Assembly (NCBI GenBank): GCA_937996605.1
Contig: CALKVB010000697.1
Span: 1-19,327 of the forward strand
Source of the DNA: an uncultured Oxalobacteraceae bacterium
GTDB taxonomy: Bacteria > Pseudomonadota > Gammaproteobacteria > Burkholderiales > Burkholderiaceae_D
Reading direction: 5' to 3'
Length of the DNA: 19,327 bases
Part shown: piece by piece, positions 7,483-14,318 of the stretch
Position numbering within the stretch: position 1 is the first letter of the stretch
Layout of the letters: every line of letters begins with the position of its first letter
Made by a program: the position numbers and the translations under genes
The notes under the pieces: model-generated
What the model was told of the DNA's origin: nothing
Database searches by the model: none
The model's input: only the letters and a program-made list of their open reading frames with translations

Positions 7483-7977
7483 CTATAAATCTTCAAGCAT
7501 GACGGTAGCTCCATCAATCTTATCGAACACACCACGGGGAACTTCCCATTTCGGTTTCGTTGAAGTGATCTCTTCAATTTCATTTTCTGGATCAAAAGCG
7601 ATTTGATAATCGCTAAATTCGTTTTTCAAATACTTTGAAACGACTTTTTGAATCACACGAAAACCATCTTGATTATATTTGGGGCAGCTGTCCAAATCAT
7701 CAATATCAAACTTCAAATACCAATCAGGCGCAGAACGCCAAAATAGCAAATTGGCTGTTGACCTCGAACATAGTGGACTATCGAGTATCCATTCAAGAAC
7801 TAACGAACCATCATCCCAGTTATAAATGTGAGCGAGAAAGTGAAGTTCCGCTGGATCCGAAAGCCCTAAGAACACTTTCTTTTCAGGACGAAAATCATCG
7901 GCTTTACCAAAAGACCATTGAAAAAAGTTTTCCGCAATATACTTTTGTCTTGATGCTGAAATCACATATTCAGACAT
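7483..7977 (-). CDS. DUF4274-like small cytosolic protein
   Basis: The 164-residue acidic protein has no signal peptide or membrane helix. The stretch LSDPAELHFLAHIYNWDDGSLVLEW (around residues 39-63), followed by a short Cys-containing turn and TANLLFWRSAP (around 74-84), resembles the DUF4274 family, whose hallmark is a NWDDG motif and a Gly/Ala-Leu-Phe-W segment. The function of that family is unsettled; some members occur near polymorphic toxins, suggesting immunity-like roles, but no toxin gene is visible here. GGGGGA lies about 8 bases before the ATG, supporting translation. The gene is flanked on both sides by palindromic repeats and is more AT-rich than argB or metH, consistent with an acquired cassette. 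The family assignment comes from motif memory and should be treated as moderate. Confidence 0.6.
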   Translation of the reverse strand: MSEYVISASRQKYIAENFFQWSFGKADDFRPEKKVFLGLSDPAELHFLAHIYNWDDGSLVLEWILDSPLCSRSTANLLFWRSAPDWYLKFDIDDLDSCPKYNQDGFRVIQKVVSKYLKNEFSDYQIAFDPENEIEEITSTKPKWEVPRGVFDKIDGATVMLEDL

Positions 7978-8046
7978 TCATTAAATCCCCCGATAAACGC
8001 CATACGCTAAGGATTGGGTACAAGGCGCATTAGTTGACAAATTCTC

Positions 8047-8120
8047 GTAGGGCGGGTGAAACCCGCGCTGCATAGGTGGTTGAGGTCTTGGCGGCGCGGG
8101 TTGCACCCGCCCTACTTTTT
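8047..8120. repeat. Full GTAGGGCGGGTG palindromic element, terminator-like
   Basis: The 12-bp arm GTAGGGCGGGTG (8047-8058) pairs perfectly with CACCCGCCCTAC (8104-8115), and AACCCGCGC (8060-8068) with GCGCGGGTT (8094-8102), leaving one A-G mismatch in a stem of 22 positions with a 25-base loop. Five T follow on the plus strand. It is the complete version of the half copy at 7071. Such elements are usually dispersed in many copies. Confidence 0.8.
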
Positions 8121-8178
8121 CGCTGCTTCAATGCTTGTTTATGCCAACATCAAGTTCATTCTCGGGATGCAGTGCTAG

Positions 8179-8245
8179 GCGCATTGATTGTAAAAACTTA
8201 CAGCAATACTGAAGTATTGCGAGGACAATCAACAACGCAATGCGC
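8179..8245. repeat. Imperfect cruciform downstream of argB
   Basis: GCGCA (8179-8183) pairs with TGCGC (8241-8245), TTGATTGT (8184-8191) with ACAATCAA (8225-8232), and inside them GCAATAC (8203-8209) with GTATTGC (8214-8220) over a TGAA loop. It lies between the argB stop and the previous repeat. It has no T-run in the right place to be a textbook argB terminator, but it may protect the 3' end of the message. Confidence 0.6.
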
Positions 8246-8264
8246 CCGAAAAAAAGCTTGATTC

Positions 8265-9188
8265 TTAGTGGGAGCGAATCATCGTACCAAAAGCCTGCTC
8301 AGTCAAAATCTCCAACAGCAATGAATGCGGAATCCGTCCGTCAATAATATGCACCGTATTCACACCCGATTTTGCTGCATCCAGAGCCGAGGAAATCTTC
8401 GGCAACATGCCGCCCGAAATCGTGCCGTCGGCGAACATTTCGTCGATTTCTCGTGCAGACAAATCGGTCACCAAATTGCCTTGTTTGTCCATCACACCTG
8501 GGATGTTGGTCATCATGATCAGCTTTTCTGCTTTCAAAATCTCAGCGATTTTGCCTGCGACTAAGTCGGCGTTAATGTTATAGGCTTGGCCGTCTTCGCC
8601 GAAGCCGATAGGTGAAATGATGGGAATGAAAGCGTCGTCCTGCAAGGCTTTGACGACCGCAGGATTGATGGCGTCGATTTCACCGACGAAGCCGATGTCT
8701 AAGAATTCGCCTGGATTTTCGCGATCTGGCATTTTCAATTTACGTGCGCGGATCAAGCCACCATCTTTGCCTGTCAAACCTACAGCTTGACCTCCATAGT
8801 GATTAATCAGCATCACGATATCTTGCTGCACTTCGCCGCCCAAAACCCATTCCACCACTTCCATGGTCTCTTCATCCGTGATACGCATGCCTTGTACAAA
8901 ATTGCCTTGCTTACCAATCTTCTTCAAGGCATTGTCAATTTGCGGACCGCCACCATGCACCACCACAGGGTTCATACCAACCAATTTGAGCAAAATCACA
9001 TCGCGCGCAAAACCATGTTTCAGGTTTTCGTCTGTCATCGCATTGCCACCGTATTTAACGACGATAGTCTTGCCGTGGAACTTACGAATATATGGCAAAG
9101 CTTCTGCCAAGATCTCCGCCTTGATTTCTGGTTCGACGCCCGCTAAACGATCATGGGCTTCTGCTTGCAAATTTGTGGTTGTGCTCAT
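8265..9188 (-). CDS. argB: N-acetylglutamate kinase
   Basis: ArgB phosphorylates N-acetyl-L-glutamate with ATP, the second step of arginine synthesis. The 307-residue protein shows the amino-acid-kinase signatures VVKYGGNAM (43-51, Lys45 for phosphate), VVVHGGGPQID (about 73-83), a GEVQQDIVMLINHYGGQAVGL region, and MMTNIPGVMDKQGNLVTDL near the nucleotide site. The N-terminal helix before the kinase core (EIKAEILAEALPYIRKF) is typical of the hexameric, arginine-inhibited enzymes such as that of Pseudomonas aeruginosa, so feedback inhibition is likely (inference). The start is the ATG at 9188 (MSTTTNLQ); the open frame upstream to 9431 overlaps the divergent sigma-factor gene and is not family-like. 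TAGGAT lies about 10 bases upstream. It stands alone rather than in an arg operon. Confidence 0.96.
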   Translation of the reverse strand: MSTTTNLQAEAHDRLAGVEPEIKAEILAEALPYIRKFHGKTIVVKYGGNAMTDENLKHGFARDVILLKLVGMNPVVVHGGGPQIDNALKKIGKQGNFVQGMRITDEETMEVVEWVLGGEVQQDIVMLINHYGGQAVGLTGKDGGLIRARKLKMPDRENPGEFLDIGFVGEIDAINPAVVKALQDDAFIPIISPIGFGEDGQAYNINADLVAGKIAEILKAEKLIMMTNIPGVMDKQGNLVTDLSAREIDEMFADGTISGGMLPKISSALDAAKSGVNTVHIIDGRIPHSLLLEILTEQAFGTMIRSH

Positions 9189-9219
9189 GTAAAGGTATCC
9201 TATTGAGAATGTCAGCCTA

Positions 9220-9236
9220 GCCTGAATTTTACAGGC
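9220..9236 (-). promoter_or_regulatory. Possible argB -10 inside a small dyad
   Basis: On the minus strand TAAAAT (9226-9231) is flanked by the arms GCCTG and CAGGC (9220-9224 and 9232-9236), a 5-bp dyad that could be an operator. The -35 is poor. Offered only as a candidate. Confidence 0.25.
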
Positions 9237-9328
9237 AAAGCAGGACAGGAATAAAAATCTACACAAGGAATTTTCATGGCAAAACAAAAACACTTTGCCT
9301 TTTGCTGCCATTTTCCCGCAAATTCGCT

Positions 9329-9334
9329 CATAAT
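9329..9334 (+). promoter_or_regulatory. Candidate -10 of the sigma-factor gene, implying a leaderless message
   Basis: CATAAT at 9329-9334 lies six bases before the ATG at 9341, with TGCCAT 17 bp upstream as a poor -35. Initiation at the usual distance would start the RNA at or next to the ATG, and no ribosome site is visible. Confidence 0.3.
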
Positions 9335-9340
9335 CACGCC

Positions 9341-9919
9341 ATGACTGCTCTACCAGAACTCCATCGCCAACTTGACCAGATGCGCCCTGCGCTGCTGCGT
9401 TTTGCCATGCTTCAACTCCGAAATCACACACACGCCGAAGACGTGGTGCAAGAAACCCTATTAGCCGTGCTGGAAAAGCCGGATAATTTCAGTGGCAAGT
9501 CGAGCTTACGCACTTATGTAATCGGCATCCTTAAATTCAAAATTATTGATTTGCTACGCATGTCGGGGCGAGAGGTGCAATTTTCTCAGGATGAAGACAG
9601 CGAACAAAGTGAGGCTGACTTAATTGATAATCTCTTTCGCGCTGATGGTCATACTCGTCAAGATGCTAGTGCTTGGGGTTCTCCACATGGCACCTTGGAA
9701 CAAAAAGACTTTTTCCGTACGCTCGAGATTTGTCTAGAAAAATTACCCGCACAAACAGGCCGCGTTTTTATGATGCGCGAATGGTTGGAGCTTTCCACTG
9801 AAGAAATTTGTAAGGAATTGGACATTACTACGTCTAATCTATGGGTCTTACTCTATCGCGCACGTTTGCGTCTACGAGAATGCTTAGATCTCAATTGGTT
9901 TGGCAATCTCGCCAAATGA
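9341..9919 (+). CDS. ECF-type RNA polymerase sigma factor
   Basis: The 192-residue protein has only the two domains of an extracytoplasmic-function sigma factor. Region 2 (about 10-80) contains HAEDVVQETLLAVLEKPDNFSGKSSLRTYV-like sequence followed by KIIDLLRMSGRE for -10 recognition. Region 4 (about 125-180) contains LPAQTGRVFMMREWLELSTEEICKELDITTSNLWVLLYRARLRLRECL, a clear helix-turn-helix. The acidic linker between them is typical. Such factors are held inactive by an anti-sigma and direct RNA polymerase to stress genes; the next gene looks like that anti-sigma. I chose ATG 9341 (MTALPELH); the frame upstream to a TTG at 9302 is unlikely. It is divergent from argB. The target genes are unknown; folE and the BLUF gene just downstream are the obvious candidates. 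Confidence 0.9.
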   Translation: MTALPELHRQLDQMRPALLRFAMLQLRNHTHAEDVVQETLLAVLEKPDNFSGKSSLRTYVIGILKFKIIDLLRMSGREVQFSQDEDSEQSEADLIDNLFRADGHTRQDASAWGSPHGTLEQKDFFRTLEICLEKLPAQTGRVFMMREWLELSTEEICKELDITTSNLWVLLYRARLRLRECLDLNWFGNLAK

Positions 9920-9966
9920 ACCGGAAAATGAACCTCAGCTTGACCTGTTATTAAGTCCTTATATCT

Positions 9967-10161
9967 ATGCGTTTCTTTTACACTTGCAAACAAGCTCATC
10001 AAATGCTGTCTGAAGGCATGGATAGGAATCTCAGCTTGGCCGAGCGCGCACAACTCAAAATGCACCTGAGTTTGTGTCATTCATGCACGAATTTTAGTGG
10101 CCAGATGCTGCTGCTACGTAAGGCGATGAAAAAACTATCGAAAGATGGTGGCGCCGAGTAA
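9967..10161 (+). CDS. Small zinc-finger (ZAS/zf-HC2-like) anti-sigma factor candidate
   Basis: The 64-residue protein carries H-x3-C-x2-C (HLSLCHSC, about residues 35-42) preceded by CKQAHQMLSEGMDRNLS (from Cys7), the arrangement of zinc-binding anti-sigma domains, where the upstream Cys or His completes the metal site. There is no membrane helix, so it would be cytosolic, as in the RsrA and ChrR groups, rather than membrane-bound like RseA. It lies 47 bases after the sigma gene in the same direction, the usual sigma/anti-sigma order. In such pairs oxidation or loss of zinc can release the sigma factor; which signal applies here is unknown. It is much shorter than ChrR and lacks its cupin sensor domain. 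Confidence 0.8.
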   Translation: MRFFYTCKQAHQMLSEGMDRNLSLAERAQLKMHLSLCHSCTNFSGQMLLLRKAMKKLSKDGGAE

Positions 10162-10169
10162 GTATCTGA

Positions 10170-10187
10170 ACCGAAATTAGTTTCGGT
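10170..10187. other. Hairpin between the anti-sigma gene and folE
   Basis: ACCGAAA (10170-10176) pairs with TTTCGGT (10181-10187) over TTAG. It has no T-run, so it is not a standard terminator; it may be an operator or a 3'-end stabiliser. The rest of the 160-bp gap has no gene. Confidence 0.4.
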
Positions 10188-10321
10188 CGATGCTAGACGG
10201 CGTGTGAACCTACGGCACTTTGCTCGCACGTCTATGACTAGGCGTCGTAAAAAACCTAAATCTCGCGAATCAGTTACCATATCAACTTCTTGCACTTTTT
10301 GCCTAAAACGCCTAAGGGCGA

Positions 10322-11047
10322 ATGGAAAACACCATGCCAACTGAATCTACCTACACAGCGGTCACGAACGAGCCGATTCCAGTTTCTCAACGCATACGTG
10401 AACGCATTGTTAAAAGCAAAACACGTTATCACGCAAATGATAATATTGCCGACTTTATAGAGCCGGGCGAACTCGATGAATTGTTGGCCGAAGTAGAGGG
10501 CAAGTTACGTGGCGTGTTAGAAAGTTTGGTGATCGACACCAAGAGCGATCACAACACTTTAGATACAGGCCGTCGGGTCGCTAAAATGTACATTAACGAA
10601 ATCTTCAAAGGTCGATATGTACCGATGCCACCGGTCACCGAATTTCCGAATGCATCGCACTTAAATGAGCTGATGATCATCGGCCCCATTACAGTACGTA
10701 GCGCTTGCTCTCATCACCTTTGTCCTATCATTGGTAAAGTTTGGATTGGCGTGATGCCAAATGAGCACTCAAACTTGATTGGCTTATCCAAATATGCCCG
10801 CATTGCCGAATGGATTATGAGCCGCCCACAGATTCAAGAAGAAGCTGTAGTGCAGTTGGCTGACGCCTTGCAAAGCAAAATGCAACCTGATGGCTTGGCT
10901 GTGGTGATGGAAGCCGATCACTTCTGTATGCATTGGCGTGGAGTCAAAGATATGGATTCCAAAATGATCAACAGCGTCATGCATGGTTCGTTCTTAAAAG
11001 ATCCGAACTTGCGCCGTGAATTTTTGTCCTTGATTAAGAAATCCTAA
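10322..11047 (+). CDS. folE: GTP cyclohydrolase I
   Basis: FolE converts GTP to 7,8-dihydroneopterin triphosphate, the first step to folate and other pterins. The 241-residue protein has DTGRRVAKMYINEIFKGRY (81-99), SACSHHLCPIIGKVWIGV (128-144) and LIGLSKYARI, and zinc ligands Cys129, His132 and Cys202, matching Cys110, His113 and Cys181 of E. coli. It has about 20 residues more at the N-terminus than the E. coli enzyme. ATG 10322 follows AAGGG at 10314-10318 with a short gap; ATG 10334 is the alternative. It is probably co-transcribed with the BLUF gene 51 bp downstream. It may be the only FolE or a second, light- or stress-linked copy; the window cannot tell. Confidence 0.95.
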   Translation: MENTMPTESTYTAVTNEPIPVSQRIRERIVKSKTRYHANDNIADFIEPGELDELLAEVEGKLRGVLESLVIDTKSDHNTLDTGRRVAKMYINEIFKGRYVPMPPVTEFPNASHLNELMIIGPITVRSACSHHLCPIIGKVWIGVMPNEHSNLIGLSKYARIAEWIMSRPQIQEEAVVQLADALQSKMQPDGLAVVMEADHFCMHWRGVKDMDSKMINSVMHGSFLKDPNLRREFLSLIKKS

Positions 11048-11098
11048 TTCGCTTTCCATCCGAGATCCAACAAGCTTCACATTGAGAAGAGGTTCACC

Positions 11099-11524
11099 AT
11101 GTTAGTCCGTCTCTTGTATGCCAGCCGCGCAGTAGACAATAATTTGCATCAAACTGTTCAAAGCATCATGCAACAATCACGTGATCACAATCCTCAACAT
11201 GGCATCACTGGTATTTTGTGTCATAGTGATGAGGTCTTCATGCAAGTACTCGAAGGTGGTCGCGAAGCTATTAATACTTTATACGGCATGATTTTGCGCG
11301 ACCCTAGACACAAAGATGTGGTGTTGTTGCACTATGAAGAGATCAGTGAGCGTCGCTATGCAGGGTGGACTATGGGCCAAGCAAACCTAGGCAAAATCAA
11401 TCCATCGATTTTGTTGAAGTACTCTGCTTTACCAGAACTCAATCCACATCGTATGTCTGGAAAAATGTCTTTGGCTTTGATCGAAGAATTAATGGCGACC
11501 GCTGCAATTGTTGGTCGCGCTTAA
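11099..11524 (+). CDS. BLUF-domain blue-light photoreceptor
   Basis: The 141-residue protein is a single BLUF domain that binds FAD and senses blue light through a hydrogen-bond shift. The key residues are present: Tyr7 (LLYASRA), Asn31 ahead of GITGIL, Gln49 in FMQVLEG, and Trp90/Met92 in GWTMG. Residues after about 100 are a short helical cap and there is no output domain (no EAL, GGDEF or cyclase), so it must act through a partner, as short BLUF proteins such as PixD, BlrB and Slr1694 do. AGAAGAGG at 11085-11092 is a strong ribosome site. It follows folE closely and ends in a terminator, so folE-BLUF is a likely transcription unit. Its partner is unknown; the sigma/anti-sigma pair upstream is a candidate (inference). 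Confidence 0.95.
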   Translation: MLVRLLYASRAVDNNLHQTVQSIMQQSRDHNPQHGITGILCHSDEVFMQVLEGGREAINTLYGMILRDPRHKDVVLLHYEEISERRYAGWTMGQANLGKINPSILLKYSALPELNPHRMSGKMSLALIEELMATAAIVGRA

Positions 11525-11542
11525 TTTACTCTACAAGCGCAC

Positions 11543-11576
11543 AAAAAGGAAGATTCGATGAATCTTCCTTTTTTTT
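11543..11576. terminator. Bidirectional terminator between the BLUF and M48 genes
   Basis: GGAAGATTC (11548-11556) pairs perfectly with GAATCTTCC (11560-11568) over GAT. It is preceded by five A and followed by eight T, so it can stop transcription from both sides, fitting the convergent genes. Confidence 0.9.
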
Positions 11577-11607
11577 CGGACAGCAAGCGTGTACCCATTC
11601 ACATGAT

Positions 11608-13581
11608 TTAATTCACTGGATAACGTTGATGCACTTGATCAGGTACTGGCGCATCGATTGCTGCGCAGATCGTCTTGATCAGATCTGCAGCATCAACATC
11701 AAACTGTTCACCTGCCATTTGCATTAAGGCGCGAATGAAGAAGGGTTTAGCCAAAGGCGCCAATTGATTCAGCTGGGCCAAGCACTGTTTAACTTGGAAA
11801 TAATCGATGTTTTCTTTCGCTACAAAATCGGCACTTTCTAGGTCGACTTCCTGCAAGCGTCTGACCACTTCACTAAACCGCATCGCCGCTTGATTGCCGT
11901 GAGTGTGTGCTACTAAAGAAAGTAAGAGTGCTGCTTGCGAACGCAGCTCGGACAGTTGGTGATAACGCACCGGCACCGCCCGCCAACTATTCTCGCTTAG
12001 CCGACGCTCTAAGATCGTTTGCAGTACAAATTCTGCCTGCGTCACTTTTTGATCTGCAATAATTAAACGACTCACCACAGCCATCATTTGTTTTTTCTGA
12101 TCGACATCCAAGGCGCGTAATGCTGGTGCTGCCAAATCTAAAATCGGCAGGCGAGTCGCGCGCGACAAGGATTCAGTTTGCTCTAAGAATAACGTCACCA
12201 TCGCACACAATTGTGGCACCGATGTTTTCAGCACTTCGATTTGCAATTGGTAAGCTTGTGGATCTGCACGATCTAACAACAATGCATAGACCAAGGCGCT
12301 AGCCGCCTGAGGATCACGTGCCGCGCCGCGAATTTCCGTTGGAATGGTGAATTTTGCTAAATCAGTCGCTATCGTTTTGCTATCAGCAGACTGATATCCA
12401 AATTGCGGATGAAATGCCATAGTTTTACTTGTGTCATTGGCCATGCCAGTCGATGTGACACCACTAGTCCAAGATACAGGGCTCGCCGCAAACCCCATCG
12501 CAGTTGTGATCCTTTCCTGCTCCACTTCATTTTCTTCGGTGATTACATCTGCATTCAAGAAATCAACTGGTCGGCCGTACAAACGCTCTAAACGCGTCGC
12601 GATCGGTGGATGCGTGGCGAACATTCCAGATAACAAACTTGGCTTGGCCGCGCCTAAAAACATGTGTGATAACTGCTCCGCGTGTGGGTTACGAATGCGC
12701 GAGCCGCATTGATTTACTTTAGTCAGGCCACCAATTTTTTTTAATGCACCGCCGATGCCATCAGGATTACGCGTGAACTGCACTGCACTTGCATCGGCTA
12801 AGAATTCACGTTGGCGCGACACCGCAGATTTAATCAAGCGACCGCAGAAAATACCAATATAGCCTATCGCGAATAAGGCTGCACCAAGGGCAAGCATCAG
12901 TAATTGCAAAGATGGGCCTTTTTCATCTCGGCTACGAGAAGAGCCAAAACGTGCGCCCCAATCAAGAAGAATCTCGCCCAAACCAGCAATCATTTGTATA
13001 CCGAATAGCACGCCAATTAATTTAACGTTCATTCGCATATCACCATTCATGATATGGCTAAACTCATGACCAATCACACCTTGCAACTCGTCACGATTCA
13101 AACGATTCAAGGTGCCTCGAGTTACCGCGACCACGGCCTCATTTTGATGATAACCTGCAGCAAAGGCATTAATCGCATCTTCCTGATCGAGAATGTAAAC
13201 CTTAGGGCAAGCGATTCCCGCAGCCAAGGCCATCTCTTCCACAATATTCAACAATCGACGCTCTTGACGATCGCGAGAATTAGGGTCGATCAAGCGGCCA
13301 CCCGCCATCTGCGCGACCGCATCACCGCCATCTCTTAGCTGCGCCATTTGATACAGGCTGCCGCCGGCTATGAACAAAATTGTGGTTACTGAAATGATCA
13401 AAAAATAGGATTTAGGATAAACCTGGGCCGCAGCGAAATGGCCGCCGCCCTTAGTCCAAATCCACAAACCAGCCGCGACAAAATTCACAGCAATCACGAT
13501 AGCGACGACCGCTAACAAAAACAAGAATAAAAGTTTCTTGCTTTCACGGTGCGCTTGATCTTGATGCTCGAAAAAATTCAT
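11608..13581 (-). CDS. M48 (HtpX-like) membrane metalloprotease with long C-terminal extension
   Basis: The protein has 657 residues, while HtpX itself is about 290. Two N-terminal helices (about 17-40 and 58-76) lead to the protease core with HEFSH (zinc His172 and His176, catalytic Glu173) and the third ligand Glu259 in SRQREFLADASAV, with further helices at about 185-207 and 226-247. The active site is intact. The second half (about 350-657) is helical and soluble; RLIIADQKVTQAEFVLQ and AADLIKTICAAIDAPVP resemble the repeated helices of TerB-type domains, a judgement by eye. Zinc proteases of this family clear misfolded membrane proteins. lemA lies immediately upstream in the same direction, 80 bp away, a pairing common in bacteria, so the two probably work together. 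GAGG precedes the ATG at good spacing. Confidence 0.92.
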   Translation of the reverse strand: MNFFEHQDQAHRESKKLLFLFLLAVVAIVIAVNFVAAGLWIWTKGGGHFAAAQVYPKSYFLIISVTTILFIAGGSLYQMAQLRDGGDAVAQMAGGRLIDPNSRDRQERRLLNIVEEMALAAGIACPKVYILDQEDAINAFAAGYHQNEAVVAVTRGTLNRLNRDELQGVIGHEFSHIMNGDMRMNVKLIGVLFGIQMIAGLGEILLDWGARFGSSRSRDEKGPSLQLLMLALGAALFAIGYIGIFCGRLIKSAVSRQREFLADASAVQFTRNPDGIGGALKKIGGLTKVNQCGSRIRNPHAEQLSHMFLGAAKPSLLSGMFATHPPIATRLERLYGRPVDFLNADVITEENEVEQERITTAMGFAASPVSWTSGVTSTGMANDTSKTMAFHPQFGYQSADSKTIATDLAKFTIPTEIRGAARDPQAASALVYALLLDRADPQAYQLQIEVLKTSVPQLCAMVTLFLEQTESLSRATRLPILDLAAPALRALDVDQKKQMMAVVSRLIIADQKVTQAEFVLQTILERRLSENSWRAVPVRYHQLSELRSQAALLLSLVAHTHGNQAAMRFSEVVRRLQEVDLESADFVAKENIDYFQVKQCLAQLNQLAPLAKPFFIRALMQMAGEQFDVDAADLIKTICAAIDAPVPDQVHQRYPVN

Positions 13582-13661
13582 CGCGGCCTCAGCGTGAATA
13601 AATTGTGGGGAAAGTAAGATTCGTAATAGAGCTGATACTTCTATAAAACATGGAATGAAAC

Positions 13662-14249
13662 TTAGAATGACACTTTAATAGCTTTACGTTCTTCCGGTGC
13701 TTCAGTCGCTTGCAATAACTCACCCGCTTTAAAACCAAACATACCGGCAAAAATATTGCCCGGAAATTGTTCGATTGAGGTGTTGTACTGCATCACGCTA
13801 TCGTTATATGCCTGGCGTGCAAACGAAATCTTATTCTCGGTACTAGTCAATTCTTCCGTCAATTGCAACATATTCTCGTTCGCTTTTAGGTCTGGATATG
13901 CCTCAGATAATGCAAACATTTTACCGAGAGAGGAAGCTAGTGCGCCTTCTGAACGAGAGAGAGCTTGTACCGCACCTGCATCGCTTGGATCTGCAGAAAC
14001 TTGGGCGTTCGCAGTAACCGCTTGGTTACGTGCTTGGATCACCGCCTCCAAAGTTTCGCGTTCGTGCTTCATATAGCCTTTGGCGACTTCGACCAAATTC
14101 GGGATCAAGTCATAACGGCGTTTGAGCTGCACATCAATTTGCGCATAACCGTTTTTGAAACGATTACGTCCCGCCACCATACTGTTATATGTGGATATTG
14201 CCCAAAAAACTAAGCCAGCAATCACGACTAGGGTAATGATAAGTGCCAT
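13662..14249 (-). CDS. lemA: LemA family protein
   Basis: The 195-residue protein has one N-terminal membrane helix (about 3-20) and then the LemA coiled-coil domain: YNSMVAGRNRFKNGYAQIDVQLKRRYDLIPNLVEVAKGYMKHE, and FPGNIFAGMFGF near the C-terminus (about residues 162-173). LemA proteins have no settled molecular function; they are small envelope proteins often coded next to M48/HtpX proteases or TPM-domain proteins, as here. GGGAG lies about eight bases before the ATG. The 80-bp space to the protease gene has no terminator, so one message is likely. Confidence 0.95.
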   Translation of the reverse strand: MALIITLVVIAGLVFWAISTYNSMVAGRNRFKNGYAQIDVQLKRRYDLIPNLVEVAKGYMKHERETLEAVIQARNQAVTANAQVSADPSDAGAVQALSRSEGALASSLGKMFALSEAYPDLKANENMLQLTEELTSTENKISFARQAYNDSVMQYNTSIEQFPGNIFAGMFGFKAGELLQATEAPEERKAIKVSF

Positions 14250-14266
14250 ATTGGATTCTCCCAGTG

Positions 14267-14305
14267 AAAAAAAAGACCGTTACATTTGCATATGGAAACG
14301 GTCTT
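14267..14305 (-). terminator. Terminator of dolP (minus strand)
   Basis: AAGACCGTT (14273-14281) and AACGGTCTT (14297-14305) form a perfect 9-bp stem. The plus-strand A-run at 14267-14274 becomes the T-run on the minus strand, 14 bases after the dolP stop. It separates dolP from lemA. Confidence 0.85.
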
Positions 14306-14318
14306 GAAAGATTCGAAA

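Noticed and set aside
7635..8033. Plus-strand open frame of 132 codons
   Set aside because: It lies antisense to most of the DUF4274-like gene, has no recognisable motif, and ends in repeat DNA.
9189..9431. N-terminal extension of argB
   Set aside because: It overlaps the divergent sigma-factor coding region, and the ATG at 9188 gives the normal family N-terminus.
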